Part shown: positions 45,772 to 54,311 of the stretch, piece by piece
Layout of the letters: every line of letters starts with the position of its first letter
Position numbering within the stretch: the first letter of the stretch is position 1
Source of the DNA: Streptococcus uberis
Lineage (GTDB): Bacteria; Bacillota; Bacilli; Lactobacillales; Streptococcaceae
Direction: 5' to 3'
Length of the DNA stretch: 64,000 nucleotides
Assembly (NCBI RefSeq): GCF_900475595.1
Contig: NZ_LS483397.1
Coordinates: 1,087,001 to 1,151,000 of the forward strand
Translations under genes and position numbers: made by a program
Notes under the pieces: generated by a model
What the model was told of the DNA's origin: nothing
Database searches by the model: none
What the model saw: the letters and a program-made list of their open reading frames with translations, nothing else

Positions 45772-48537
45772 CTATGGTTTTCTACCTTTCTTGATAGCTA
45801 GTCTGATTTCTTCCATGCCGACCATGAGGAATGGGCAGAGAAGGAGATAGAGCCAGTCAATAAGGCTAATTGGAGCGGTGTTAAAGATTTTTTGTAGGAA
45901 GGGGGTGTAAAGGAGGGCTATAAAGAGGCCAATTTCTAAAAGGATACCTGATGTAATCAATTTGTTGGCAAAGATTGGCAGATGCCTGATGGAATGACCA
46001 TCTGATCTGGCTATCATAACCATACCCATTTGCGCAAAGATAATGGCACCAAGGGTCATGGTTGTGGCTTCTTTATAAAGACTTCCAGAAGCAGCCAAAT
46101 ACTTGAGATGGCCCTGACTGGTCCAATAGGTCACAAAGAAACCAATCATGGCTAAGAGAGACTCTAACATGCCATACCAGAAGAAGGCTTTCAGAATCAA
46201 GGAGCGATCAAGCAGGCGGTCGCTCATCTTACGAGGTGGCCTTTCCATTACCCCTTTGAGAGGCGGCTCAATGCCCAAGCCAAGAGCTGGCAACATATCT
46301 GTCCCCAGGTCAATAGTGAGGATTTGCATAACCGTCAAAGGAAGTGGCACCCAGCCTTTTGAAAAGAGGAAAAAGGCGGAAGGCACAGCTTCTGGTCCAT
46401 TTGAGGTGATGATGTAGGATAGGAATTTTTGGATATTGCGGTAGACGGCACGGCCTTCTTCAACTGCGTGAACAATAGAAGCAAAGTTGTCATCTGTCAG
46501 AATCATATCAGCTGATTCCTTGGCCACATCAGTTCCCGTAATGCCCATGGCAACACCAATGTCAGCCTTTTTAAGGGCAGGGGCATCATTGACGCCGTCA
46601 CCAGTAACAGCTACCACTTCGCCCATTTCTTGCAAGGCTTTGACCACACGGAATTTTTGTTCAGGAGCTACACGGGCAAAGACAACTTCGCCTTTAAGCA
46701 CCTCTTTGAGTTTCTGATCCGTCATCTTACCTAATTCCAAACCAGAAACCACTTTGGCATCTTGACCTTTAACAATGCCAATTTTCTTAGCAATGCTGAG
46801 GGCAGTGATGCCGTAGTCACCTGTCACCATGATGATGCGGATGCTCGCCTTGTGGCAGTTTTCAATGGCTTCCATGACCCCTTCTCTTGGGGGATCACTC
46901 ATGCTAATTAAACCAACAAAGGTCAAGTCTTGCTCCAAGCTTTCCTGGTCACTTGAATACTTACTGTTGTCATCTAGGTTTTTGTAGGCAAGTGCTAAGA
47001 CGCGCAGCCCTTCTTGGGCAAAAGTATCATTTGCTTGGAGGGCTTGGTTAAAGTAGTCGCTGGTCATGGGGTGGACACCATTGTCATCCAAATAAGCCGT
47101 GGCTTTTTCCAGAATTTCTTTAGGTGCACCTTTGGTGATAGACAGCATTTTTTGGCCATGTTGGTGAAGGGTGGTCATCCGTTTGCGGACGGAGTCAAAG
47201 GGGTACTCGTCTAGGCGTGGGTAGTTTTGGTTGTTGGCCTCAAGAGACATGCCCACTTTTTCAGCCAAAACGCTGAGGCAGGCTTCAGTCGGGTCACCTA
47301 GAACGCTGTAATGCGGGTTTTCAGCTGTTGGGTCTAGGACCTTGGCGTTGGAACAGAGTTGGGCATAAGTAATCAGTTTTTCCAGGCTTTGAGACTGATT
47401 GAGGTCGAAGGCTTTTCCCTCTTTGAGCAACTGGCCTTTTCGGGCGTAGCCGAGTCCTGTGACGTCAATCTTCTGGTCTATGGTCCATAAATGGTTAACC
47501 GTCATCTCATTTTGGGTGAGGGTGCCGGTTTTATCGGAGCAAATGACAGAGGTGGCCCCTAAGGTTTCCACAGAGGATAATTTTTTCACCAAGGCATTTT
47601 CTTTTGCCATGCGTTGGACTGCCATAGCTAAAGATAGCGTCACAGTTGGCAAGAGTCCTTCTGGGATAAAGGCAACAATCATCCCTAAGGCAAAGATAAA
47701 GGCTTGGGCAAAGGGTTGTCCGACAAAGAACATGGAGGCAAGTAGGAAGAAAAGTCCTATGGATACTGCAATGACAGTGATTTGCTTGGTTAAGAGATCC
47801 AGCTCTTTTTGAAGGGGACTCTTTTCCTCTTCCATGTTTTGGGTCAGGTGGGCAATCTGACCAAAGGCGGTATCCATACCGATGGCTGAGACTAGCATTT
47901 TTCCTGATCCAGAGGAGACTGTTGTTCCGGCAAAGACCATGTTGTCATATTCCAAGTCTGTTTTTTCTGGGTCTAGGTCTGCCTGAGCTGTTTTATCAAT
48001 TGGATTGGATTCACCTGGTAGGGCAGACTGATTGACTTTCAAGGCCCTTGCAAAAATCAGGCGGCCATCAGCTGATATGCGGTCTCCTTCTTCTATCATG
48101 ACCAGGTCACCAGGCACCAGATTTTCAGCCAATTCTTTTACTTCTTTGCCATCTCGAACCAGCCGAACATAGGATGGCAACATCTTTTTGAGGGCTTCTG
48201 TGGCCTTACTAGCCCGATGTTCTTGAACAAAACTAAAGATACCATTGATGATATTAACCATCCAAATGGCAATACCTAATTCCGGGCTATGGGAATAAAT
48301 GGCAATGGCTCCGGCTACCCATAAGAGGATGGCCATGAGCCCTGTAAAATTTTTGATGAAAACTAGGATCAATGGTTCTTTTTTAGCCTCATTGATGATG
48401 TTTTTGCCCAATTGGGCTTGTCGTTGGCTGGCTTCTTTTTGCGTCAGTCCTTTTTCAGATGTGTTTAATCTCTCATATGCCTCTTTTTCACTACAAGCAT
48501 GAATTGTTTTGAGAGTCTCATGGTCTATCATCATCAT
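45772..48537 (-). CDS. P2-type cation-transporting ATPase
   Basis: The protein has 921 residues with about ten membrane segments. The phosphorylation site is CSDKTGTLTQNE. LPGESNPIDK is the actuator TGE-type loop in variant form, and the hinge is VAVTGDGVNDAPALKKADIGVAMG. The helix-4 motif is VAFIPEGLLPTVTLSLA. PEGLL resembles Na/K-type (P2C) pumps more than SERCA-like PEGLP. A Ca2+ exporter like pneumococcal CaxP is another possibility. The ion is unproven. GAGG precedes the first ATG. Confidence 0.88.
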   Translation of the reverse strand: MMMIDHETLKTIHACSEKEAYERLNTSEKGLTQKEASQRQAQLGKNIINEAKKEPLILVFIKNFTGLMAILLWVAGAIAIYSHSPELGIAIWMVNIINGIFSFVQEHRASKATEALKKMLPSYVRLVRDGKEVKELAENLVPGDLVMIEEGDRISADGRLIFARALKVNQSALPGESNPIDKTAQADLDPEKTDLEYDNMVFAGTTVSSGSGKMLVSAIGMDTAFGQIAHLTQNMEEEKSPLQKELDLLTKQITVIAVSIGLFFLLASMFFVGQPFAQAFIFALGMIVAFIPEGLLPTVTLSLAMAVQRMAKENALVKKLSSVETLGATSVICSDKTGTLTQNEMTVNHLWTIDQKIDVTGLGYARKGQLLKEGKAFDLNQSQSLEKLITYAQLCSNAKVLDPTAENPHYSVLGDPTEACLSVLAEKVGMSLEANNQNYPRLDEYPFDSVRKRMTTLHQHGQKMLSITKGAPKEILEKATAYLDDNGVHPMTSDYFNQALQANDTFAQEGLRVLALAYKNLDDNSKYSSDQESLEQDLTFVGLISMSDPPREGVMEAIENCHKASIRIIMVTGDYGITALSIAKKIGIVKGQDAKVVSGLELGKMTDQKLKEVLKGEVVFARVAPEQKFRVVKALQEMGEVVAVTGDGVNDAPALKKADIGVAMGITGTDVAKESADMILTDDNFASIVHAVEEGRAVYRNIQKFLSYIITSNGPEAVPSAFFLFSKGWVPLPLTVMQILTIDLGTDMLPALGLGIEPPLKGVMERPPRKMSDRLLDRSLILKAFFWYGMLESLLAMIGFFVTYWTSQGHLKYLAASGSLYKEATTMTLGAIIFAQMGMVMIARSDGHSIRHLPIFANKLITSGILLEIGLFIALLYTPFLQKIFNTAPISLIDWLYLLLCPFLMVGMEEIRLAIKKGRKP

Positions 48538-48611
48538 TTCTTGAACCTCGCTTTCTTAAGCGCTTTCATTTTATGACTCAATTATACTCCTTTTTTCAGA
48601 AAGTGAACCAA

Positions 48612-48640
48612 AAAAAGTTTAGGATTTCTCCTAAACTTTA
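48612..48640 (-). terminator. Terminator of the dehydrogenase operon
   Basis: AAAGTTTAGGA and TCCTAAACTTT form an 11-bp stem, followed by TTTT on the minus strand, past the E3 gene. Confidence 0.8.
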
Positions 48641-48665
48641 TGAGTTTTTTGTCCTGAAATCAGGC

Positions 48666-50426
48666 TTATTTTTTGCGTTTTGGTGGGTTATGGATAGCTT
48701 CACCTAACACATCTGCAAAAGCTTCGTACATAACTTCAGAGAATGTTGGGTGACCATGGATTGATAATAACAATTCATCTACTGTCAATTCTGATTCCAT
48801 GATTGTTGCTGCTTCGTTGATCATTTCAGCTGCTGCTGGACCAATAATGTGAACACCAAGGATTTCGTGGAATTTAGCATCCGCAATTACTTTTACAAAA
48901 CCATGTGCTTCGTTAGATGCGATGGCACGTCCGTTACCAGTAAAGCTGTTACGTCCAACTAGGATGTCACCATATTTAGCACGTGCATCTTCTTCTGTGA
49001 TACCAACCATTGCCACTTCTGGATGTGTGTAAACAGCAGCTGGAGTGAATTGAAGGTTAGCTTTACGCACATTTCCGTGCATTGCATTTTCAGCTGCCAC
49101 TTCACCCATACGGTATGCAGCGTGAGCAAGCATTTTAGTTCCGTTAACATCACCTGGTGCATAGATACCTGGGATTGATGTTTCTTGATAGTCATTAACT
49201 TTGATACGGTTGCGATCCATTTCAAGGTTAAGATTTTCAAGTCCATTCATTTGTGGAACACGTCCAATTGAAAGAAGGGCTTTTTCTGCAACAACTTCTT
49301 CACCATTGTTCAATTTCAATGTTAATTGGTTGTTTTCTTCAACAATTTCAGAAACGCCAACTGATGTTTTGATCTTCATGCCTTTCTTAGAAAGGATTTT
49401 TTGCAATTCAGTTGATACTTCTTTGTCCATTGCTGGAATGATGCGGTCAGCCATTTCAATAACGGTTACATCAACTCCATAAGATGCCCAAACAAGACCA
49501 AGCTCGATACCTACAACACCACCACCCATAACAGCAAGTGATTTAGGCATTTCACGTAAGTCTAAGATATCGTCTGATGTTAAGACAAGTTTAGAATCAA
49601 TACCTGGGATGTTGATACGTGATACTTTTGATCCTGTTGCAAGGATAACATTACGTCCTTTAATGGTTTGTGAGCCAATTGTAACTGTCTTGTCTGGGTT
49701 AACTTGTCCAAGTCCGTTGAAGATAGTTACTTTGTTAGCTTTAAGAAGCCCTTGAACGCCACCTGTTAAGGTTTTAACAACAGAGTTTTTGAAATCAACA
49801 GTTTTGTCCATGTCAATGGTATAGTTTGTTGATGCTAAATTGATACCACGACCTGCTGCAATCTTGATACCATCAAGAATTTCAGCATTTTTAAGGTAAG
49901 TTTTAGTTGGGATACATCCAACGTTTAAGCAAGTACCACCAAATTCAGATTTTTCAACAATGGCAATTTTACCACCAAGTTGTGCACCACGGATGGCAGC
50001 ATAGTAACCAGCAGGTCCGCCACCAACGACAATGATATCATACTCATCGTCTGCTAATGGAGCTTTGTTTTCTTTAGCAGGTGCTTCACTTGCTACAGGT
50101 GCTTTTGGTACTTCAAGACCAGCTGCTTCTAAGTCTGCTGTTGCTTTTTCAGTTGCAGCACTTGAACTGTTATCTTCAACAACTTCACCTTCAGCACCAA
50201 TGTAACCAATAACTTCTGTTACAGGAACAACATCACCTTCTTGGCGAACAATTTTAAGAAGTACACCTGAATCTTCTGCTTCAATTTCCATGTTTGTTTT
50301 ATCTGAATTGATTTCAAGAAGAACGTCACCTTCGTTTACAGTATCACCGACTTGTTTTTTCCACTCGATGATTTCACCTTCTTGCATGTCAACACCAAGT
50401 TTTGGCATAATAATTTCAACAGCCAT
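48666..50426 (-). CDS. acoL: Dihydrolipoamide dehydrogenase (E3) with N-terminal lipoyl domain
   Basis: The protein has 586 residues. A lipoyl domain (residues 1-~80, lysine in INSDKTNMEIEA) is followed by a linker to ~125. The FAD domain begins IIVVGGGPAGYYAA, and the redox-active disulfide is GGTCLNVGCIPTK. The NAD domain is VMGGGVVGIELG, and the C-terminal His-Glu is in HGHPTFSEVMYE. It reoxidises dihydrolipoamide with NAD+. It is the last gene of the operon and ends at a terminator. Its lipoyl domain is almost the same as that of the E2 gene upstream. Confidence 0.95.
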   Translation of the reverse strand: MAVEIIMPKLGVDMQEGEIIEWKKQVGDTVNEGDVLLEINSDKTNMEIEAEDSGVLLKIVRQEGDVVPVTEVIGYIGAEGEVVEDNSSSAATEKATADLEAAGLEVPKAPVASEAPAKENKAPLADDEYDIIVVGGGPAGYYAAIRGAQLGGKIAIVEKSEFGGTCLNVGCIPTKTYLKNAEILDGIKIAAGRGINLASTNYTIDMDKTVDFKNSVVKTLTGGVQGLLKANKVTIFNGLGQVNPDKTVTIGSQTIKGRNVILATGSKVSRINIPGIDSKLVLTSDDILDLREMPKSLAVMGGGVVGIELGLVWASYGVDVTVIEMADRIIPAMDKEVSTELQKILSKKGMKIKTSVGVSEIVEENNQLTLKLNNGEEVVAEKALLSIGRVPQMNGLENLNLEMDRNRIKVNDYQETSIPGIYAPGDVNGTKMLAHAAYRMGEVAAENAMHGNVRKANLQFTPAAVYTHPEVAMVGITEEDARAKYGDILVGRNSFTGNGRAIASNEAHGFVKVIADAKFHEILGVHIIGPAAAEMINEAATIMESELTVDELLLSIHGHPTFSEVMYEAFADVLGEAIHNPPKRKK

Positions 50427-50528
50427 TTTTTTCTCCTTCTTTGTTTACCAGCCTTTCAGTTTTGTTGTTCTGAAAGACTTTATGCTTCTATTATATCGCT
50501 TTTTACTCTGCTTAGTCTTTTAAAAAAC

Positions 50529-51944
50529 TTAGATTAACAAACCAAATGGGTTTTCCATTAAGTTTTTAAGGTCAACCATGAATTTAGCACCATTCATACC
50601 GTCAACTAAACGGTGGTCGATGGTCAAGCACATTGCCATGATTGGACGAGGCACAATTTCACCATCAACAACTGTTGGTGTTGGAATGGTTGCACCGATA
50701 CCCAAGATAGCTGAGTTTGGTTGGTTGATAATTGGGTTAAAGGTTTTCGTTCCAAACATACCAAGGTTGGTGATTGAGAATGTTGAACCAGACATTTCTG
50801 CAGCTTTTAGCTTACCAGCTTGTGTTTTCTTGATAACATCTTTTGAAGCGACCACGAAGTCTGCTAGTGTCATTTTATCTGCATTGTGAACAACTGGTAC
50901 AATCAATCCATCATCTAATCCTACGGCAATACCAATATTGACAAATTTGTGTAATTCAATTTCTTGAGCATCATTGATTAATGAAGCATTCATGTAACGG
51001 TGCTCAGGTTTCATCAAGGTTTTAACGACTGCCATACCGATCAAATCAGTGAAGCTGACTTTCAAGCCAGTTTTTTCCATGATTGGATCAATTAATTTCT
51101 TACGAAGTGCAATCATCTCTGTCATGTCGATGTCATAGTTAAGCGTGAATGTAGGTGCCGTCAAGTAAGAGTTGGTCATACCTTTAGAAATGGCTTTACG
51201 CATTGCAGACATCTTAATGATTTCCACACCTTCAGGTAATTCTGCTTTAGCTTTTTCTTCTTTAGCAGGTTTTGCTGCTACAGCTTGGGCAGGCTTGCTT
51301 GCTTCGATGGCAGCAAGGATATCTTCTTTCATAACTTTGCCTTTGAAGCCTGTTCCTGAAATGGATGCTAGGTCAAGACCTGCATCTGCAGCCATTTTAC
51401 GAGCAAGTGGTGATGCTTTAGGTTGTGCATTTTTGAAGTTTTCAACGTCTTCAACATGTACACGACCTTTTGGTCCTGAACCTGGGATTTGACCAAGGCT
51501 AAGTCCCATTTCTTTTGCAGCTTTGCGGGCAGCTGGTGTGGCACGAATTGGAGAACCGTCATCTTGAGGAAGAGTTGTTTGCGCAGTAGCAAGAGCTGGT
51601 CTTTCGACATCTTCTTTTGGTGCTACTGTTGGTGCTGCGTCTGCAGATTGTGGTGCAGGGATTTCACTTGTTTTTTCGCTTGAAGCAATGTTGTCAACGG
51701 ATTCACCTTCTGCACCGATGTAACCAATAACTTCTGTTACAGGCACCACATCACCTTCTTGACGGATGATTTTAAGGAGGACACCTGAATCTTCCGCTTC
51801 GATTTCCATGTTTGTTTTGTCAGAATTAATTTCAAGGAGGACGTCACCTTCGTTTACAGTGTCACCTTCTTGTTTTTTCCACTCGATGATTTCGCCTTCT
51901 TGCATGTCAACACCGAGTTTGGGCATAATGATTTCGACTGCCAT
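50529..51944 (-). CDS. acoC: Dihydrolipoamide acetyltransferase (E2)
   Basis: The protein has 471 residues. A lipoyl domain at 1-~80 is followed by two peripheral-subunit-binding domains (IRATPAARKAAKEMGL and ASPLARKMAADAGLDLASISGTGFKGKVMKEDI). The catalytic domain ends with LTIDHRLVDGMNGAKFM, the active-site HRxxDG. It transfers the acetyl group to CoA in the pyruvate (or acetoin) dehydrogenase complex. It lies 110 bases after E1-beta and 102 bases before E3. Confidence 0.95.
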   Translation of the reverse strand: MAVEIIMPKLGVDMQEGEIIEWKKQEGDTVNEGDVLLEINSDKTNMEIEAEDSGVLLKIIRQEGDVVPVTEVIGYIGAEGESVDNIASSEKTSEIPAPQSADAAPTVAPKEDVERPALATAQTTLPQDDGSPIRATPAARKAAKEMGLSLGQIPGSGPKGRVHVEDVENFKNAQPKASPLARKMAADAGLDLASISGTGFKGKVMKEDILAAIEASKPAQAVAAKPAKEEKAKAELPEGVEIIKMSAMRKAISKGMTNSYLTAPTFTLNYDIDMTEMIALRKKLIDPIMEKTGLKVSFTDLIGMAVVKTLMKPEHRYMNASLINDAQEIELHKFVNIGIAVGLDDGLIVPVVHNADKMTLADFVVASKDVIKKTQAGKLKAAEMSGSTFSITNLGMFGTKTFNPIINQPNSAILGIGATIPTPTVVDGEIVPRPIMAMCLTIDHRLVDGMNGAKFMVDLKNLMENPFGLLI

Positions 51945-52054
51945 AATTTTCCTTTCCTATTATCTCAGACCATGAATTCTTCAGAAGTCATGTCGTCATA
52001 ATTCTCTACCGAATACACTGAAGGAAGCCTCCAGATAGAGACTTCATTCTTTTG

Positions 52055-53056
52055 TTATGCATTACCATTTTTTGCCATTTTAACAATAGCAGCTTTGATT
52101 TTTTCAACATCTGGTAAGATAGCTTGTTCTAAGACACGTGCATATGGTACTGGCACATCTTCACTTGCCAAACGTACGATTGGGTGATCAAGGTAATCAA
52201 AGGCTTCGCTTTCTGTGATCATGGTTGCAATTTCACCAATGTATCCACCAGTTTTGTAAGCGTCGTTGACTAACATGACTTTTCCAGTTTTCTTAACTGA
52301 TTCGATGATCAATTCTTTGTCAAGTGGTACTAATGTACGTGGGTCAAGTACTTCAACATTGATGCCTTCTTCTGCAACTTCTTCTGCTGCTTGAAGAACG
52401 CGTTCTAACATACGTCCGTAAGAGATGATTGTTAAGTCGGTACCTTCACGTTTGATTTCACCTTTTCCAAGTGGAATGTAGAAATCAGGATCTTGGTTAA
52501 CTTCTTCTTTTTTACCATAAAGGGCTTTTGGCTCCATGAAAAGAACGATATTGTTATCTTGGATGGCAGATTTTAACAAACCTTTAGCGTCGTTAGCATT
52601 TCCTGGTGCGACTACTTTGATACCTGGAATGTGTGTTAACCAAGCTTCTAATGATTGTGAGTGTTGTGCTGCTGATCCGATACCTGAACCTGATGCCACA
52701 CGGAATGTTACGGGAGTTTTAAGTCCTCCACCAAACATGTAGTTGTTTTTGGCACCATTGTTAACGATTGCATCCATCATGATGGTTAAGAAATCCATGA
52801 AGGTTACGTCAACGATTGGACGAAGTCCTGTGATGGCAGAACCAATTGCTGCACCTGAGATAGCAGCTTCTGAGATTGGTGTGTCTTTAACACGTTTTGG
52901 TCCAAACTCTTCAATCATTCCTACTGATGTTCCAAAGTCACCACCATAAATACCAACATCTTCTCCCATGAGGTAGATGTTTTCATCTTTGCGCATTTCT
53001 TCTGTCATGGCAAGATTGACAGCTTCACGTAAAGCCATTAATTTTGTTTCACTCAT
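52055..53056 (-). CDS. acoB: Pyruvate/acetoin dehydrogenase E1 beta subunit
   Basis: The protein has 333 residues. GEDVGIYGGDFGTSVGM and RVKDTPISEAAISGAAIGSAITGLRPI are conserved E1-beta segments, and the C-terminal domain has EVLDPRTLVPLDKELI. With E1-alpha it binds thiamine diphosphate and decarboxylates the 2-oxo substrate. The reading frame is intact, but its partner gene is interrupted by a stop. Confidence 0.95.
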   Translation of the reverse strand: MSETKLMALREAVNLAMTEEMRKDENIYLMGEDVGIYGGDFGTSVGMIEEFGPKRVKDTPISEAAISGAAIGSAITGLRPIVDVTFMDFLTIMMDAIVNNGAKNNYMFGGGLKTPVTFRVASGSGIGSAAQHSQSLEAWLTHIPGIKVVAPGNANDAKGLLKSAIQDNNIVLFMEPKALYGKKEEVNQDPDFYIPLGKGEIKREGTDLTIISYGRMLERVLQAAEEVAEEGINVEVLDPRTLVPLDKELIIESVKKTGKVMLVNDAYKTGGYIGEIATMITESEAFDYLDHPIVRLASEDVPVPYARVLEQAILPDVEKIKAAIVKMAKNGNA

Positions 53057-53119
53057 TATTTACTCCTAGTTTTAATCGTATTCTTGTTAATCTAAAACGG
53101 TTTACGGCTAAATCCGAAT

Positions 53120-54088
53120 TTAGTCTACCCAAACGTCTTCAAAGGCTACTGAAAGTTCTGGGTCTGGACTGTTTTGAGCATATTCATAAGCATCATCAAT
53201 TTCTTTAACGACCTGTGCTTGAATTGCATCCAATTCTTCTTCAGTTGCAATGCCTTCTTTTGTAAGGTATTGACGGTATTTAACAATTGGGTCTTTTGCT
53301 TTCCAAGAATCAACTTCTTCTTTAGTACGGTATTTACCAGCATCGGCAGTTGAGTGACCAAACCAACGGTAAGATTCTACTTCGACAATTGCAGGTCCGT
53401 TACCACCACGAACGTGTTTAACCGCTTGATCCATAGTTTCGTAAACTGCTAATACATCATTTCCATCTTCACAGTAGAAACCTGGGATACCTTATGCTTC
53501 TGCACGTGTGTACAAGTGTGGTGTGTTAGTAGCATTGTTAATGTTCATTGAGATACCATAACGGTTATTAATGATAAAGAAGATAACAGGTAGTTTCCAA
53601 GTAGCTGCCATGTTAACAGACTCATGGAATGATCCTTCGTTAGTTGCACCGTCTCCTGAGAAGGCAACAACGATGTTGTTTGTTTCTTTATATTGTTGTG
53701 TTAAGGCTGCACCTACTGCAAGAGCGTAACCACCACCAACGATACCGTTAGTTCCGTAGTTTCCTTTTTCAAAGTCTGCTAAGTGCATTGAACCACCACG
53801 ACCTTTAGAGACACCTGTAGCTTTACCAGCTAACTCAGCCATCATTTTGTTAAGGTCCATGTCTTTTGCGATTGATTGTCCATGTCCACGGTGATTTGAG
53901 AAAATAATATCATCATAAGTTAAGTGTGCTACTGCACCAACATTGGCCGCTTCTTCACCTACTGAGAAGTGAGTCATTCCTTGTACAAATCCTCGACGTA
54001 CAAGCTTGTTAATTCGTGAATCAAATTCACGGATACGTTCCATTTTTAAAAACATATCCAAATGTTGTTCTTTAGAAACTGTTACCAT
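53120..54088 (-). pseudogene. acoA: E1 alpha subunit gene interrupted by an in-frame TAA
   Basis: The full frame (start ATG 54088, GGAGG upstream) would encode 322 residues. Codon 199 is TAA (53492-53494), between HLYTRAEA and GIPGFYCEDG. The part before it holds the thiamine-diphosphate motif GDGATNEGSFHESVNMA. The part after keeps the normal sequence to the end. Both parts are in the same frame, so this is a nonsense change and not a frameshift; in relatives I expect Tyr (TAT/TAC) here. If real, the operon lacks a working E1-alpha. A sequencing error or a very recent mutation is possible, since nothing else in the gene has decayed. Confidence 0.88.
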
Positions 54089-54119
54089 TTTGGCCTCCAT
54101 TTTTTCATATTACTCATTA

Positions 54120-54148
54120 ATACTAACTTATTTTTTCACTATTTGCAA
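54120..54148 (-). promoter_or_regulatory. Promoter of the dehydrogenase operon
   Basis: TTGCAA (54143-54148), a 17-base spacer and TAGTAT (54120-54125) on the minus strand, about 30 bases before the acoA start. Confidence 0.65.
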
Positions 54149-54214
54149 GAATTTAAAACCGCTTTCTATACCGTAAAATAAGCATTTCAATAAAATCCAC
54201 TCCTTGTGAATAGG

Positions 54215-54257
54215 ATAACAAAATCTGTTATAGTGCCAAAGCTATTTATATATAACA
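54215..54257 (-). promoter_or_regulatory. Possible operators upstream of the dehydrogenase operon
   Basis: ATAACA-N5-TGTTAT (54215-54231) is a 17-base dyad, and another ATAACA lies at 54252-54257. The distance of about 70 bases to the promoter suggests an activator or distant repressor site. The regulator is unknown. Confidence 0.3.
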
Positions 54258-54261
54258 GATA

Positions 54262-54297
54262 AAAAAGAGAGGATTCCTTTTGTCATCCCCTCTTTGG
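54262..54297 (-). terminator. Terminator of the ABC-F gene
   Basis: AAAGAGGGGAT and ATCCTCTCTTT form an 11-bp stem with one G-U pair, followed by TTTTTT on the minus strand. Confidence 0.75.
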
Positions 54298-54311
54298 CTA
54301 TTTTTTTCTTT

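Noticed and set aside
54232..54240. TGGCAC upstream of the dehydrogenase operon, resembling half of a sigma-54 promoter
   Set aside because: The -12 element is missing at the right distance, streptococci generally lack sigma-54, and a normal promoter is present closer to the gene.
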